A stretch of 64,000 nt of DNA from Phytophthora sp. 'mugwort' (GCA_033558025.1 JAUCEF010000017.1:1364001-1428000), one strand, 5' to 3'. Shown: positions 11,007 to 21,087, numbered from the stretch's first letter. Numbers and translations: made by a program. The notes: a model not told the origin generated them from the letters alone.

Positions 11007-11711
11007 CTAGCTGAATTTTTTCACAATTCGGCGCACGGTGTTCACTGTACGAACCGTGACCGGGACACCCAATTTCTTGTCGAAGGTCGCGTTGGAGAGC
11101 GGAGATTTGGCCATCTTGGTGGCTGAATACCACGCAAACGCCTTGTCCAGCACTACGAGCTCGTCAGCGTCCGTAGAGAGCTTCTCGACGACATCTCGCT
11201 GTTCCTTGGTCAACATCTCTTTCGTGAGTACCACTTGTATTGCCGTTGCGGACTTGACGACCTGGTCACTAAGCTGTGCCACCTCATCCATTAATCGAGC
11301 AAACGCTGGAATGTGGCATCCGAAGAGCTCCTCGAGGACGTCCTCGACTCGGTGTTCGACAGCGAGCACCGAAGACTTGTCCACTTCAGCAGGTGCGTCG
11401 AAGATGACGTTCCCACTGGCCAGGAACGTCTCGACGTTGCTGAACCCGGCCTTGCTCAGTGCGTTGGCGATGGATTTCATACTGTGCACACGACCACCGA
11501 CGTTCACTCCACGAAGGAACGTCACGATCTTCTTGCTGACGGACTTGCTGATCTTGGTCGATGGCGACGAAGCTTCATCTGCTGGATGTACTGATGGTCC
11601 AGTGTTCTCAACGGTGCTAGATTCAACTACAGCACTAGACCGCGTGAATCTCTTGGCTTCGGGCAAGCTGCACGCACTAGCAACAGCTTTCCTCTTGGCC
11701 GTAGCAACCAT
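11007..11711 (-). CDS. DUF1697 domain protein
   Basis: Single exon. The first ATG of the frame is at 11709-11711, giving about 234 residues. The N-terminal 70 residues are basic and Ser-rich (TAKRKAV, PEAKRFTR), probably disordered and possibly nuclear-targeting. The DUF1697 domain follows: VTFLRGVNVGGRVHSMKSI, ALSKAGFSNVETFLASGNVI, EELFGCHIPAFARL, then KAFAWYSATKMAKSPLSN and the C-terminal VTVRTVNTVRRIVKKF. DUF1697 proteins are common in bacteria, usually about 180 residues, and have no established function, so the N-terminal extension is extra. The 3' end faces the helicase gene across 154 bp. Confidence 0.85.
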   Translation of the reverse strand: MVATAKRKAVASACSLPEAKRFTRSSAVVESSTVENTGPSVHPADEASSPSTKISKSVSKKIVTFLRGVNVGGRVHSMKSIANALSKAGFSNVETFLASGNVIFDAPAEVDKSSVLAVEHRVEDVLEELFGCHIPAFARLMDEVAQLSDQVVKSATAIQVVLTKEMLTKEQRDVVEKLSTDADELVVLDKAFAWYSATKMAKSPLSNATFDKKLGVPVTVRTVNTVRRIVKKFS

Positions 11712-11717
11712 CGACAC

Positions 11718-12153
11718 GACGACTCTCTGAAGCGAAAATGGGTATCCGTCCGAGGCATATGTCCGGTCACTTAAGACACCATACGAATATCAAGAAAGAG
11801 ATGTAATAATCGTGGTGCATATGTTTGGTCACTATTGAATTAACGAAAATACATTACATTTCAGGCTAGTAAGCAACCTATTTAGCTACCCTACTTAGCT
11901 ATTTGTAATCGATTTGGGTCATGTGGACCCAAACTTTGGGTACGAAGTATCCCATTGGTGTTCAAAAAAGGTCCATTTTCTCGAAAGTGGGTACCCTGAA
12001 AGACACATTTTAGTGTCCAGGAGGAAACTGATGGACGTCCCGAGACGTCTCTGGGCCGAGTTGGACATTTGCAGGACCTTTCCGATGGGGTCTATACAAA
12101 AACCAAGTATAACCTGATGAACCAGGTGGTGGTGAGCCACCTACTTCTAATGA
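11718..12153. other. Intergenic sequence, no gene seen
   Basis: AT-rich from 11760 to 11920. The stretch 11915-12120 has an open frame on both strands, but neither looks like a protein family. It holds a short imperfect inverted repeat around 11915-11942 (GGGTCATGTGGACCCAAACTTTGGGT). It probably contains a repeat edge. I cannot name anything here. Confidence 0.3.
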
Positions 12154-12227
12154 GCTCAGATAGCTCAGCTGGTTAAGCATCCAGTGTCGGACGGAAGCGG
12201 CCAGGGTTCAATCCCCGGGCCGACCAG
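12154..12227 (+). repeat. tRNA-like sequence with pol III A and B boxes; SINE head or tRNA relic
   Basis: An A box (TAGCTCAGCTGG, 12161-12172) and a B box (GGTTCAATCC, 12205-12214) are 32 bp apart, the spacing of a tRNA gene. The T arm nearly pairs (CAGGG/CCCGG around TTCAATC), but the 5' strand of the acceptor stem does not match the 3' strand, so this is not a functional tRNA. A tRNA-derived SINE head is the best reading, and oomycete genomes carry such SINEs. The 3' limit of the element was not found. Confidence 0.5.
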
Positions 12228-12810
12228 ACCTTTCGGACGATGGTTGGGGTTTGGCCGCGAAGGTTGGGATATCTGGACTTGCGACTGGACTGGTGGTCTT
12301 GGGGGCTGCTGGGCGCGGTCTCATCGGCTGTAGGCCTGGAAGCACGGTTAGACCCGGTAGTTCTTGAGACTGCTTGATCGGACACTTCAGTAGGAGAGAT
12401 GCGGGTCGTGGTTTAGAGGGGCAAAGCCTCCCAGTCGTCGTCTCATGGGCTTGTAGGCCTGGTAGTACGCGCGGCTCGGGAGTGTGGCGCCGCTCTAGAC
12501 CTCGATCCAAGGAGTAGTCCAGTGATGTGGTGCATGCCATGACATGCGTAAGCGTCTGTAGTGTGTCGCGTTCTTCACCCGCCTGTCCGCTAACGTGGGG
12601 CCCCGCCTGGGTTCAAAAATCCACACCGCCTTCGGGTACAGCAGACATAAAACAATGCCCGCTAAGCGATCGGCAAATGGAGCCGGGAACTTGGCGTATG
12701 GGCGTGAAAGTGGTGGAGACTGAAGCCAGTAATGGCCGGGCACGCCGGCGGCGGATTGTAAGACATCAGGATGAAGCCTTAAGCTTGTGGCCTTACCTTT
12801 AGGCCACAGG

Positions 12811-13032
12811 CGTCTCTTCCCGGCTGCGGTTCAACATGGCCGCGGGAAAGGAGCCCCGCTGACGGGTTTCCACCCCGCGATCGCTTGGATCTGCAGTCGT
12901 GAAGGGCGCCAACGCTCCGGACGCCTCTTCCCTGTCGTGGCTCAACATGTCCGCGAGTAAGGAGTCCCACTGACGGGCTTCCGCCACGTGGTCGCTTGGG
13001 CCATCGGCGTCGAAGGGTGCCGACACAGGCAG
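12811..13032. repeat. Two diverged tandem copies of a 111-bp unit
   Basis: Copies at 12811-12921 and 12922-13032 both begin CGYCTCTTCC. They share, with substitutions, a TCAACATG block, AAGGAGYCCC, CTGACGGG, GTCGCTTGG or GATCGCTTGG, and a GTCG/CGTGAAGG run. They lie just downstream of the stop codon of the minus-strand LINE frame, so they may be its 3' untranslated region. Confidence 0.6.
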
Positions 13033-13080
13033 TCCTCGCAATAAGGTGTATAGTTACCTACTCACCTGCGAGGACTGTCT
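13027..13080. repeat. Stem-loop at the 3' end of the LINE
   Basis: Arms 13027-13040 (AGGCAGTCCTCGCA) and 13067-13080 (TGCGAGGACTGTCT) pair over 13 of 14 positions around a 26-nt loop. It sits immediately after the LINE frame in the minus direction. Confidence 0.5.
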
Positions 13081-14865
13081 TATTGCTTGCCTTGGGTTGC
13101 CTGCCATAAGGCAGCAACATGAAGGTCAATCAGGGCGTGCACCCGAGCCTTGACGCCGATGAGACTTGGTTCATACTCGTGGAAGCGGATGTCATTGCGG
13201 TGTGTCCATAGGCAGCGAAGTACCACAACTCTCACTATGTGGAAGACCGCAAAGAGGCTGTAACCAAAGTCCTTTTTGCCTCGGGGCGTAGGCACGATGT
13301 CCGCGAAGTAGACCACAGTCGCCCACTCAATGGGAGACTCAAACCACTGCTGGAACACCTCAAGCCATTCCGCCCATACTGCTGCCGCAAAGTCACCATA
13401 CCAAAAGAGATGGGAGCGGTTTCAATGACTCCACACTCATGATGATAGCGAGTCATAGCGCCTTGCACGTGCTGCAGCCTAAAGCCCACCCAAAGTGCGT
13501 TGTGCTGAAGTCTGTACAGCAAGTCCGCGTTCACTGGTAGTACGTGCTTGTTCATCTTTAAGTCCCTGCCCTATACATTTGCGGGAGGCTCTTGTTCAAG
13601 GCCAAGTGCAGTCGTTTGCAGGCCGGGTACCTTGTACTGAACCAGGGAGCTTGCGTATTAGCGACACCGTGAGATCAGCGACTTCATAGCCACTGAAGCT
13701 CCAAGTATGGAGGGCGCAGCCGTAGCGTGGCTTGGGGCGGGGCGGGGTCCAATGGGCATGTTAGCCAACGGTCGTAACGGCGAGTCAATCTTAGTTAAGA
13801 AAGACCCACAGAAGCTCACGCTGTTAGCACGCCCAGGCTGGCCATGCTCACGGATGACTTGGGATAGCTTGGCGGCTTGAGGCAGGTATCCACTAAGCTC
13901 AAACAAGTCAGATATCCGATAAACTTTTAAGCGAATAAGGTCTTGGACAATGCCCAGGTTTACGGCTCGCTCGCAGAGTCTTGGGCGTCTTGGTTGCAGT
14001 CGTGATATCCACATTGTCCAGCAGCGGCGTTGTCAACTTGTCAAACTTGGTCATATTGCGAGTGATCTTGGGGCGCAGTTTGGTGTTCCAAAGGAAGAGA
14101 ACATGGTGCCAATACAAACCAAGCGGTCTCCATCGTCTTAGCCGTCGAGAGACCACATGATGAGGGCTGCTCCAGACCGGTGCGTACAGGATGTCAAAGT
14201 CGCGTCCCCAAGGTTTCATCGCGGAGTCAAACAGCTCAATGACTGGGGCGGTCAATGAGGGTATATCATCCGGTGACTGGCGTACGGCCATGATCAGCTT
14301 GCAAAGCATGTGTAGTTGGAGTCCCTCGATCATCATTTTCACAGGCGTTAAGCCGAGGCCTCCCGTGTGCATGGGCAACGTCTATCAAGCTCGGGGCACG
14401 GCGTAGAAGACTGGGCCATGAACCGTACTGTCATATCCTGGACTTGGTCTTGGAAACCAGTTTCAGGTATATAGCAGACACTGGTCGTGTACCAGAGAAC
14501 AGGCAAGATGATCTGTTGTAGGATGACCACTTGTCCTCGCAGAGTGCGTGCCCGGTACTTCCACAGTGAACACCTTGTCTGCATGTCCGCCAATATGTGC
14601 TGTAGCCGTGCCGCGTCTGTGAGCTTGGGCCCATAGTATATACAAGCAGTTTGGCCGAGTCGGTGTTCCCAACAACCTTTAGTCCCAATTGTTGTAGTGC
14701 CTCACGGATGCTGTCGGTTTCACTGTTCCAGGGGTGGAACGGCAGCGCCACGGTCTTGTTCTTGTTCAGCTCCATGCTGGTCACTATTGAAGCATACAGA
14801 AACCAAGATTGAAATACAATGTTCAAGATAAAATGTGATTGGTGATTATGTAAGCTCCAGCTCAC
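13080..14865 (-). mobile_element. Decayed non-LTR retrotransposon (LINE) ORF2, C-terminal half
   Basis: Overlapping minus-strand frames joined by frameshifts and stops read like the end of a LINE reverse-transcriptase polyprotein. At 14431-14865 SMELNKNKTVALPFHP resembles the thumb-region motif seen after the RT palm. At 13908-14378 PMHTGGLGLTPVKMMIEGLQ is the usual motif after the RT domain. At 13235-13555 and 13080-13358 lies a zinc-binding RT tail (HHECGVIETAP, then a W-rich segment and RCLWTHRNDIRF). The endonuclease and RT palm motifs are missing, so this is a 5'-truncated, dead copy, as is typical for LINEs. Clade assignment is not possible by eye. Confidence 0.65.
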
Positions 14866-14892
14866 AAGAACAAATGGCTTTTAATCTATAAG

Positions 14893-15491
14893 TACTGTAA
14901 ACCTGAGATTGTACCCCATCCCTCTAATAATGCCCCCCAAAGCGTCTGCGTGGGGACATGCGATAGTGCCCCATCCCTCTAATAATGCCCCATCTCTGAT
15001 TATAAATTATCAGAATTCTCAGCTTTATCAGATCGGAGCCATGGGCGAGTTGCCAACCTCATTGGCGACGCCGGTCGAGCTCAGAAATTAACTTTTCACA
15101 TTTCATAGGTAGTCTGCAGCTGGCTAACCCGAGCATGGAAAGCCGTGTCAAACGAGACGGTCGTGACGAGCTTTCGACGCTGCTTTCTCGGGCCGGACGA
15201 TCTACTCTCGCTGGCGCTCACTCCGTCTACGCGAGAGCTTTTGCGGAATTGCTTGGTAAGCACCGTGCTGTGGCTGCAACCTACAACGAAACCAGCGAAG
15301 GGGTATGGAGCAGCAGCGTTCTGTCGACACGATTGCCGAGATCGATCTCTAACGACATGCTTGAAACACATGATAACTACGACTTTGAACATGACTCACG
15401 TTGACAATTCGACAAGTTTTAATACCCCATCCCTTAATAGTGCCCCACCTCTAATAGTACCTCACGGGGCAAAATGTCAGGTTTTACAGTA
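14893..15491. mobile_element. Small non-autonomous element with terminal inverted repeats
   Basis: The left end TACTGTAAACCTGA (14893-14906) is matched in inverse by the right end ending at 15491 (reverse complement TACTGTAAAACCTGACATTTTG). Inside both ends lie short repeats of the type ATAATGCCCCATCCCTCT, about 14909-15000 and 15423-15470. No transposase is visible. A frame at 15096-15392 (minus) is unrecognised. It abuts the next element and shares the bases ACAGTA with it. Confidence 0.55.
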
Positions 15492-16544
15492 CCGTAAAAC
15501 CTGTGTAGTATCCGGCAGAATGTTATATCCGGCACGCCAAAATAAGCCAATCATACGCCAGCAATTTGGACACATCTGAATTGCTGTCATTTCGGACAGC
15601 TCCAAAAATAGGTGGTCATGGCTAGCTAAAAGTTAGGCACCAGTCATGCAAAGCTTAGTTATCCCCCAAATTCTAAATACAGTGCCAATGATATATTAGC
15701 CGCACATGAGCCAGTTCGGGCTGAGGTTGCTGAAGTTGGGTCGTGGACCTCGAGATATCCACTGATGTGTAAGCGTCGGCAGCTGCGACAGATCCTGCGA
15801 TTCATACCGTATGCCATGCCATCGTATGGCTGTGAGAGCACGAGGCGAGTTTGGGAGTTAATACGAGGAATAGGATGCAGGGTAAGATGAACGAGACTCT
15901 CTCTTTTGCGTAGTAAACCTCATTGCGTTAGTGCTTGCAAGTCCGATCCGAGGATTGGCTTTCAACAGAGGTCGCCGCCCTCGGCTGTACAACCGGCGGA
16001 CATTGCTTGGAACCGCCCGTTGAAGCAGCATCTGCGCCAACGCTGGGTTAACTTGACGGATAAGCTGCGAACCAGGAGAGCGGCAGCGTGGTTAAGGCAC
16101 CGTCCAGGGATGAACTGGTTGGCTGGGTTGCTAACGCGTGGGACGAGCTGTCCGATTCGACGATCTTGAACGGGTTTAAGGACATCCTCGCCGTGCCACC
16201 TGTCGACCCAACATTTGAGGCATCGTCAAATGCTCTCGCTGAGCAACCAAAGCGCATGAAGCTTCTTGATCCTGAGGTTGGTGAGGTCGATGATGAAGAG
16301 GACATAATAGACATGATGACCAGAGGAGAGGTAAGCGTCTAAGGCAAGTGTAATACTTTGTGTTAATCGTTCCCGCGGTGGGAGGGTTCTCATAGCAAAC
16401 CCCTCTCCTGGATCTAATGGAAGCACTCCTGAATGCTAAATCGGTGGGTTTTAGTAAAGTGTATTTTTTTACGTAGGGATTGTGAATTATCGATTACCAA
16501 AAGTCAAAACTGTGTCGGATACTACACAGGGTTTACGGTAATTG
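15487..16544 (+). mobile_element. pogo-type DNA transposon relic with TIRs
   Basis: The TIR at 15487-15517 (ACCGTAAAACCTGTGTAGTATCCG core) is repeated inversely at about 16512-16540 (CGGATACTACACAGGGTTTACGGT), a near-perfect match over about 28 bp. Inside, plus-strand frames at 15906-16342 keep the C-terminal end of a DDE_1/pogo transposase: SAVQPADIAWNRPLKQHLRQ (usual motif LQPLDVGVNKPFK) and KAPSRDELVGWVANAWDEL, followed by a short acidic tail. The two pieces are in different frames and the catalytic core is missing, so the element is dead. Confidence 0.7.
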
Positions 16545-17290
16545 ATTTATATGTTCCTTGAAATTGGTAATCTTTCAGGCTCTGTGAAGTGGACAGGTTT
16601 TCTTGTAAGGCACATTTTGTGGGCGATTTCGAAGCTTTTTCTGTGACTGTTCCATCCCAATTCGTTCACTTAATTAAATATACCTATTCTTTGGGGTCAA
16701 ATAACATTAAGAACAGCTCAAATGTAAGTGTAAAGCGTGCCGCTCACGAAAATTTGATGACGCAAAATTGGGTCCATGAGGTGAGATTTAAAAGTCGTTC
16801 CTTAATATAGCGTTGGCTTGACCAGAAATGTGCAACCTGAAATCTGCCCCAGGCGGATATGGCTACGGCGCTTGGACTCATCAGAAGCCATACCATGCAC
16901 GCCCCCCCCTCTCCCGGGAAGACCATGCGTCGAGTGCACACGAGGTGCCTAGAGCGCAGCAGCAAAAACCAAAATGTGTCCTTATTTGTCCACATCTGTC
17001 CAACACACATAGCCTGTAATCGTCTATTATCTATGATATATCTATTATCACATCCGCTATGCATGTTTGTACTGCCGACCATCTCACCCTCTCTATTGGC
17101 GTCCCGTCCGAGCCCATTCCCTCCTCATAGTCCGCCCCGAACGACGCACAACCGACTCTCCTCGGTTCCGAAAAGCTTCTCGGTCTTCAAGCGGCTCTCT
17201 CTGCCGAGGCGTCGCATTCACTTACGAGCGCTTGCAACCAGCGCCACATCCGATCTTAGCCGCTCCCTGACACTCCCCTCTCTTCTCACC
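16545..17290. promoter_or_regulatory. Upstream region and 5' leader of the Rab gene
   Basis: No gene is seen. 16545-16830 is AT-rich. From about 17070 to 17290 the plus strand is very rich in C and T (CTCTCC, CCCTCC, CTCTTCTCACC just before the ATG), which fits a transcription start region and 5' UTR. The Rab frame is open back to 16859, but the translated sequence there shows no domain. Confidence 0.35.
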
Positions 17291-18454
17291 ATGACCACGG
17301 GCGGCAAGTGCGAGCTACCAGCATCCTCCTCCGCGACCACCATGTCATCGTCCTCTTCGTCGTCCGCTGCCGACAACAACAGCAACAACATCCACAATGC
17401 GGCATTCGGCAACCCACTCCGGCAGTACATATCGGCCAAGGAAGTGGCGCAGCACCAGGTCTTCCGCCAGCATGATATGCGGCGCTCCATCAGCTCCACG
17501 CAGTTTAGCGGTGGCTGCGAGAGCGCGTCCACTTCCGCGACTAAAGGCTCCAGCAAGGCCTCGGCCGCCGGGTCGTCCATGTCGGCCTCCAATAGCCCAC
17601 GCTGCTCGTCGCCGGCCTCGTCGCCAATGGCCGAGTCCATCCTCAAGGTGGTGCTCATCGGCGACTCGGGTGTGGGCAAGTCCAACCTCGTCATGCGCTT
17701 TACAAAGAACAAGTATATGCCGCATAGTGTGCAGACCGTGGGCTTTGAGTTCGCTACCAAAACCATTCGCGTCGGGGACCGACGACTGAAGGCCCAGATC
17801 TGGGACACCGCCGGGCAAGAGCGGTTCCAGTCGCTTACTGCCGCCTACTACCGCAACGCAGTGGGCGCCATGATCGTCTACGACATCACGAACCGCAGCT
17901 CGTTCGAGCACGTTACCGGATGGCTAGCTCAGGTGCATGAACACTCACACGAGAGTCTCGTGCTTATCCTCGTGGGGAACAAGTGCGACCTCGCGCACTT
18001 GCCGGAGAGTAGAGAGGTGTCGACACTTGAAGCTGCGAGGTTCGCAGCGAAACATTCGATGGAGTTCTTGGAGACGTCAGCATTGGACTCGACCAATGTC
18101 ATAGATGCCTTTAAGAAGCTCATTGTGCCAGTAGGGCGTTTGCTATCGCCGACTGAACCGAAGAAAATCGCGCGATTACCTCCAGGATGGCGGCGCGTTC
18201 TATCAAGAACCAGGCCGGGTGAATACTCGTACGAGAACCAGTACACCAAGGAGCGGATCTCGTTTGCACCGAAAGAACCCGCAAAGCCCTCCCAGCAAAG
18301 TTTCCGAGCGCCTGCTAATGGATCGAAGAGCGGGTCCCAGAGTGTCGTCACCGTCACACGCGAGAGCCTCCAGAGACAGCATCAGAAGGCGTATCTCGCA
18401 CAGAACCAAACGCCGCAGTGCGGTGTTTGCATAAGCGACTGCACGATATCGTAG
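17291..18454 (+). CDS. Rab-family GTPase with C-terminal WW-like domain and CAAX box
   Basis: I start at the ATG 17291 (context CACCATGA), giving 387 residues; the frame extends upstream without domain signal. Residues 1-115 are low-complexity Ser/Ala/Asn. The G domain follows, about residues 118-285: P-loop GDSGVGKS, switch I TVGFEFATK, WDTAGQERFQS, NKCD and ETSAL, closest to the Rab11/Rab2 group. After it comes a WW-like module, about 295-328 (LPPGWRRVLSRTRPGEYSYE, then NQYTKERISFAP), with the second Trp replaced by Phe. The protein ends CGVCISDCTIS. The last four residues, CTIS, form a CAAX box whose Ser favours farnesylation, whereas most Rabs end in CC or CXC and are geranylgeranylated. 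It probably acts in membrane traffic. The fusion is unusual. Confidence 0.85.
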   Translation: MTTGGKCELPASSSATTMSSSSSSSAADNNSNNIHNAAFGNPLRQYISAKEVAQHQVFRQHDMRRSISSTQFSGGCESASTSATKGSSKASAAGSSMSASNSPRCSSPASSPMAESILKVVLIGDSGVGKSNLVMRFTKNKYMPHSVQTVGFEFATKTIRVGDRRLKAQIWDTAGQERFQSLTAAYYRNAVGAMIVYDITNRSSFEHVTGWLAQVHEHSHESLVLILVGNKCDLAHLPESREVSTLEAARFAAKHSMEFLETSALDSTNVIDAFKKLIVPVGRLLSPTEPKKIARLPPGWRRVLSRTRPGEYSYENQYTKERISFAPKEPAKPSQQSFRAPANGSKSGSQSVVTVTRESLQRQHQKAYLAQNQTPQCGVCISDCTIS

Positions 18455-18988
18455 GCACCCACCCGAACGGCTTGCCTCGTGGTCATCAGGCTATGGGCAA
18501 CTCGTCCTCTTTTTCGCCACCAAGCCAACCCAAGTCAATTACAGTCGTGAGGGCTGAACCCAGGACAAGACGAAACCAAAACCAACGAGTTTGTGGAACA
18601 GTCACAAGAATGAAGATGGAAGAGTACAGGGTCGAATAGAAAAAGCAGGCTCACTCGTTGGACATGCATTACTAGGATATAAGGTCGTGCTGCCGCGCTG
18701 GTTGTAGAGATCGCTTTGTCGCTAAGAAAGGTGATTAGCCGTCACGTGCGTTCACATGTTCAGCGTGCTGGTTTCGTTTCGATAATTTATTGTTCACGAG
18801 TCAAGCCAACACTAACGTAAATACTACTTGAAGTACGTAGTATATGAAGTTGGACTACAGTAGGTTTCTTCACGTTATTGTTGTTGTTGTTGCTTTTCTC
18901 TATGTAAGTTCCCATCAGATCCTGAACACGTTGGATAAAGGTCTGCTATACTAACGAGCTGCTGCTACTGTACTTAGCGTTTCTGTGT
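18455..18988. other. Convergent intergenic region with (GTT)n microsatellite
   Basis: This is the 3' side of both the Rab and threonine synthase genes. A short GTT run lies at about 18876-18892. No further gene is seen. Confidence 0.4.
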
Positions 18989-20587
18989 TTACTTCGTGCG
19001 CCGAGCCATGAAGAACGCACCAGCGACGACCGCAGCGGCAAGCGCCAAGGTGGCGAACTTGCACTCGTTGGGAGCCGATGCCCATAGACAGCCGCAATTG
19101 TTGCCGACCTTCTCATTCTTCTTAGCGATAGTCTTACGAATGTGCTCGGCCACAGTAGCGCTTGAGTTGTTGGCGACCGATAGACGGGTGGGGAGTGATT
19201 CCAGCGACTTGAGAATCGGGTGCTGCTGGATCTCCGCCTCAGATACACCAAGCGCCGTAGAAACCACGGGCAGGAACTTGCCGTAATGGGCAGTACCTAC
19301 GACGACTACCGCCGAGTTGGGCTTGTCGGCGAGATTTTCCTGGCCGAAGCGCATGGCAGCCGCTGTGCCAATAGCGCTGTGCGGGTCAAAGAGGTACTGG
19401 TACACCTTCTTGTACTCGGCAATAGTGGAGCGCACCTCCTCCTGGAGCACCGCGCACGACGCCATCTCGTCCTGCGCCTTGGTGAGCAGCTCGCCCGAGA
19501 TCGTGAGCTCACCGGTCTGCTCGAAGCCTTGCATCCATCCGCGCAAAATGTCATGCTTTTCACCGGAGAGCGCAAAGAGGTAACGCTCAAAGTTGCTTGA
19601 CACGCAGATGTCCATGGACGGTGAGATCGTGTGCTCGATGTCGCGGCGGTGGTACTTGCCCGTGGAGAAGAAGCGGTGCAGGATGTCATTCTCATTGGTA
19701 GCCACAATTAACTTGCCAATGGGCACGCCCAGCTTCTTGGCGTAGAAACCGGCAAGAATGTCGCCAAAGTTGCCCGTGGGGACCGAGAAGGCCACCTCAC
19801 CGCTCACGCCCTGCTCACGAGCACGGAAGTAGGCCCAGACGTAGTAGACGATCTGCGCCAGGATGCGGGCAAAGTTAATTGAGTTGACGGCGCCCAGGTG
19901 GTACTTGGCCTTGAACTCGGCATTGGCGAACAGGTCCTTGACGATGGCCTGGCAGTCGTCAAATGTGCCCTTGACGGCCACATTGTGAATGTTCTCGTCC
20001 AGTACGGTGGTCATTTGGCGCTGTTGGATGGCGCTCACGCGACCCTCAGGGAAGAGGATGAATACCTCGACATTCTCCTTGCCACGCAAGCCGTAGATGG
20101 CCGAGCTGCCCGTGTCGCCCGAGGTGGCGCCCACGACTGTGATTTGGTGCTTGGGGGAACCCACAGGCACTACCTTGTTCTTGCGCTGCAAGAAGAACTC
20201 GAAGAGGTTGCCCAAGAACTGCAGCGCGATGTCCTTAAAGGCAAACGTAGGGCCGTGAAAGAGCTCGAGCACGAGCATCTGGTCGGTCACCTTGACCACT
20301 GGCGCCACCTCTTCGGCGCGGAACGTGGTCGAGTTGTAGCTCTTGTCCACGAGAGAACGCAGCTGGTCGCGCGAGATCTCGCTCTCGTCGATGAAGAGGC
20401 CCATGATCTCCACGGCCAGCTCCTGGTACGACATCGACGCCCACTTCTCGAGCGCATCGGCCGGCAGCGTTGGGAACTCGTCGGCTTCGGGTACCAGCAG
20501 GCCACGATCGGCCGCTAGGCCCGTCAGCACCGCCTGCTCGAAGCTGAGGCCGCGGGTGCCGCCGCGCGTACTACGGTAGTGTACCAT
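18989..20587 (-). CDS. thrC: Threonine synthase with C-terminal hydrophobic anchor
   Basis: A pyridoxal-phosphate enzyme converting O-phosphohomoserine to threonine (EC 4.2.3.1), the last step of threonine synthesis. Single exon, ATG at 20585-20587, 532 residues. The start MVHYRSTRGG matches the fungal/bacterial type. The PLP lysine is about K118 in FHGPTFAFKDIALQFLGN, and GATSGDTGSSAIYGL and SVPTGNFGDILAG are the phosphate-binding loops. The catalytic part ends near residue 480. Beyond the usual length there is a tail with CGCLWASAPNEC, then a hydrophobic segment ATLALAAAVVAGAFFMA ending RRTK, which has the pattern of a tail-anchored membrane protein (mitochondrial outer membrane or peroxisome). 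The anchor is inferred from sequence only. There is no N-terminal targeting peptide. Confidence 0.93.
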   Translation of the reverse strand: MVHYRSTRGGTRGLSFEQAVLTGLAADRGLLVPEADEFPTLPADALEKWASMSYQELAVEIMGLFIDESEISRDQLRSLVDKSYNSTTFRAEEVAPVVKVTDQMLVLELFHGPTFAFKDIALQFLGNLFEFFLQRKNKVVPVGSPKHQITVVGATSGDTGSSAIYGLRGKENVEVFILFPEGRVSAIQQRQMTTVLDENIHNVAVKGTFDDCQAIVKDLFANAEFKAKYHLGAVNSINFARILAQIVYYVWAYFRAREQGVSGEVAFSVPTGNFGDILAGFYAKKLGVPIGKLIVATNENDILHRFFSTGKYHRRDIEHTISPSMDICVSSNFERYLFALSGEKHDILRGWMQGFEQTGELTISGELLTKAQDEMASCAVLQEEVRSTIAEYKKVYQYLFDPHSAIGTAAAMRFGQENLADKPNSAVVVVGTAHYGKFLPVVSTALGVSEAEIQQHPILKSLESLPTRLSVANNSSATVAEHIRKTIAKKNEKVGNNCGCLWASAPNECKFATLALAAAVVAGAFFMARRTK

Positions 20588-21087
20588 TGGAAATGTGAGT
20601 GCGAGGGTGCTCTTGTGTGTGTGCCCTAGAAAGGATGTGGGCTGCCGAGGAAACTTCTTGTAGTGGAGCCGCTGCTACCCACTACCAAGGTTGGCACAAC
20701 GTTGGAGCAACATTTTGCGTTGCGCAAACGCCATGTGACGTGGCGCAACATGGTGAATTATTACCCTCGCTAATAGCATAAAGTATTTATTCCTCGTTAA
20801 GGGTATTTCTTCGGCCAGGGATACCGGAACAGCCGGTAGTACCATCTATTTAATACATGAAGCCGAGTTAAATCAACCGCCTTCTCGGCGCAGCGACTCG
20901 AAGGATCCTGACTGCCGGTAAACTCAGTGTATCGTGTTTGTGTGATCTTAATACTCGCTAATTTTTCAAACAGCTCAACTTTGTAAATCAAGGCTCCCGA
21001 GACCAAATCCCGCACGACGCTCTATTAACCTCCAGCTTTTGCAGATTATGCCAGCACTACGCTGCGCACCCCAGAAGATGCAGCGAC
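20588..21087. other. Upstream region of threonine synthase; nothing else recognised
   Basis: It contains the 5' leader of thrC (to about 20680) and then unassigned sequence. No credible frame longer than 75 residues is visible. Confidence 0.3.

Noticed and set aside
11038..11730. Plus-strand open frame of 230 codons
   Set aside because: It is antisense to the DUF1697 gene, is rich in Ser, Thr and Ala with no domain, and is the mirror of that gene's codon bias.
19898..20518. Plus-strand open frame of 206 codons
   Set aside because: Antisense shadow of threonine synthase, with no protein-like features.
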